The notes under the pieces: generated by a model
What the model was told of the DNA's origin: nothing
Seen by the model: the letters and a program-made list of their open reading frames with translations, nothing else
The model's database searches: none
From: Rhodovulum strictum
Lineage (GTDB): Bacteria; Pseudomonadota; Alphaproteobacteria; Rhodobacterales; Rhodobacteraceae
NCBI RefSeq assembly: GCF_009649175.1
Contig: NZ_WJPO01000010.1
Span: forward strand, 1-64,000
Length of the DNA: 64,000 nt
Direction of reading: 5' to 3'
Program-made: the position numbers and the translations under genes
Part shown: positions 63,710 through 64,000 of the stretch, piece by piece
Layout: each line of letters starts with the position of its first letter
Position numbering within the stretch: the stretch's first letter is position 1

Positions 63710-64000
63710 ATGACAGAGCAAGCCCAGAACACCACACATTTCGGTTTCCAGACGGTCGCCGAAGAGGAAAAGGCGGGGATGGTCCACGGGGTCTTTACCC
63801 GCGTCGCCTCGCGCTATGACCTGATGAACGATCTGATGTCGGCGGGCATTCACCGCGTCTGGAAGGACGCGATGATGGACTGGCTGGCGCCGCAACCCTG
63901 GCAGAAGCTGCTGGATGTGGCGGGCGGCACCGGAGATATCGCGTTCCGGTTCCTCAAACGCGCGCCGGGGGCGCAGGCGGTGGTCTGCGACCTGACCGAG
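63710..64000 (+). CDS. ubiE: ubiquinone biosynthesis C-methyltransferase (5' part)
   Basis: The first 97 codons of a methyltransferase acting on the ubiquinone/menaquinone ring; the gene runs off the window. [20 protein letters not shown] and [20 protein letters not shown] are the UbiE signature, followed by the SAM motif [16 protein letters not shown]. The ATG at 63710 follows GCAAGG. Confidence 0.95.
   Translation, partial: MTEQAQNTTHFGFQTVAEEEKAGMVHGVFTRVASRYDLMNDLMSAGIHRVWKDAMMDWLAPQPWQKLLDVAGGTGDIAFRFLKRAPGAQAVVCDLTE

Overview
The window is high-GC chromosomal DNA from a bacteriochlorophyll-a-making alphaproteobacterium, most likely a member of the Rhodobacterales. The evidence is the gene set: a type-II photosynthesis gene cluster (bchFNBHLM-lhaA-puhABC-acsF-puhE together with aerR/ppaA-ppsR-bchG-bchP-idi), Rhodobacter-type PpsR operators (TGT-N12-ACA), and a dnaA-dnaN-recF-gyrB replication block. 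Genus cannot be fixed from sequence reading alone.

Layout. 1-2530: right-hand edge of an integrated element, with a P4-type tyrosine recombinase, a small partner gene overlapping it, and about 0.7 kb of non-coding boundary DNA. 2586-24649: core metabolism and housekeeping (Prx5 peroxiredoxin, ferredoxin reductase, rsmD, an Aer-like PAS protein, a membrane-bound alpha/beta hydrolase, map, a four-gene overlapping unit of CinA-domain/GNAT/AhpD-like/OmpA genes, a LysR regulator, fadH, ilvD, two tandem CPBP proteases, accD, folC, zapE). 24821-31061: a mixed stretch with a leucine-rich-repeat protein of different base composition, an ornithine cyclodeaminase-family enzyme, a YaiI-family protein, S-formylglutathione hydrolase, an AEC carrier, a TetR regulator and a NYN-LOTUS protein.

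31205-51881 is the photosynthesis cluster. A 14-kb minus-strand superoperon (bchF to puhE, nearly every junction overlapping or within about 50 nt) makes the dark-operative protochlorophyllide reductase (BchL, BchN, BchB), the Mg-chelatase H subunit, the Mg-protoporphyrin methyltransferase, the aerobic ring-E cyclase AcsF, the C3-vinyl hydratase BchF, the reaction-centre H subunit and its assembly factors. Divergently, aerR and ppsR encode the cobalamin-binding antirepressor and the redox/light-responsive repressor, followed by bchG, a PucC-family carrier gene, bchP and idi, which attach and reduce the phytyl tail. Two perfect PpsR palindromes lie in the 297-bp divergent promoter region. crt, puf, bchCXYZ, bchIDO and bchE/J are absent from both flanks, so the cluster must be split.

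51933-64000: a Nudix-like protein with a degraded catalytic box, a DUF808 membrane protein, then gyrB-(lysE)-recF-dnaN-dnaA, rpsT, an enoyl-CoA hydratase, mutM and the start of ubiE. No tRNA, rRNA, CRISPR array or complete insertion sequence was seen. Most strand-opposite long open frames here are high-GC artefacts.
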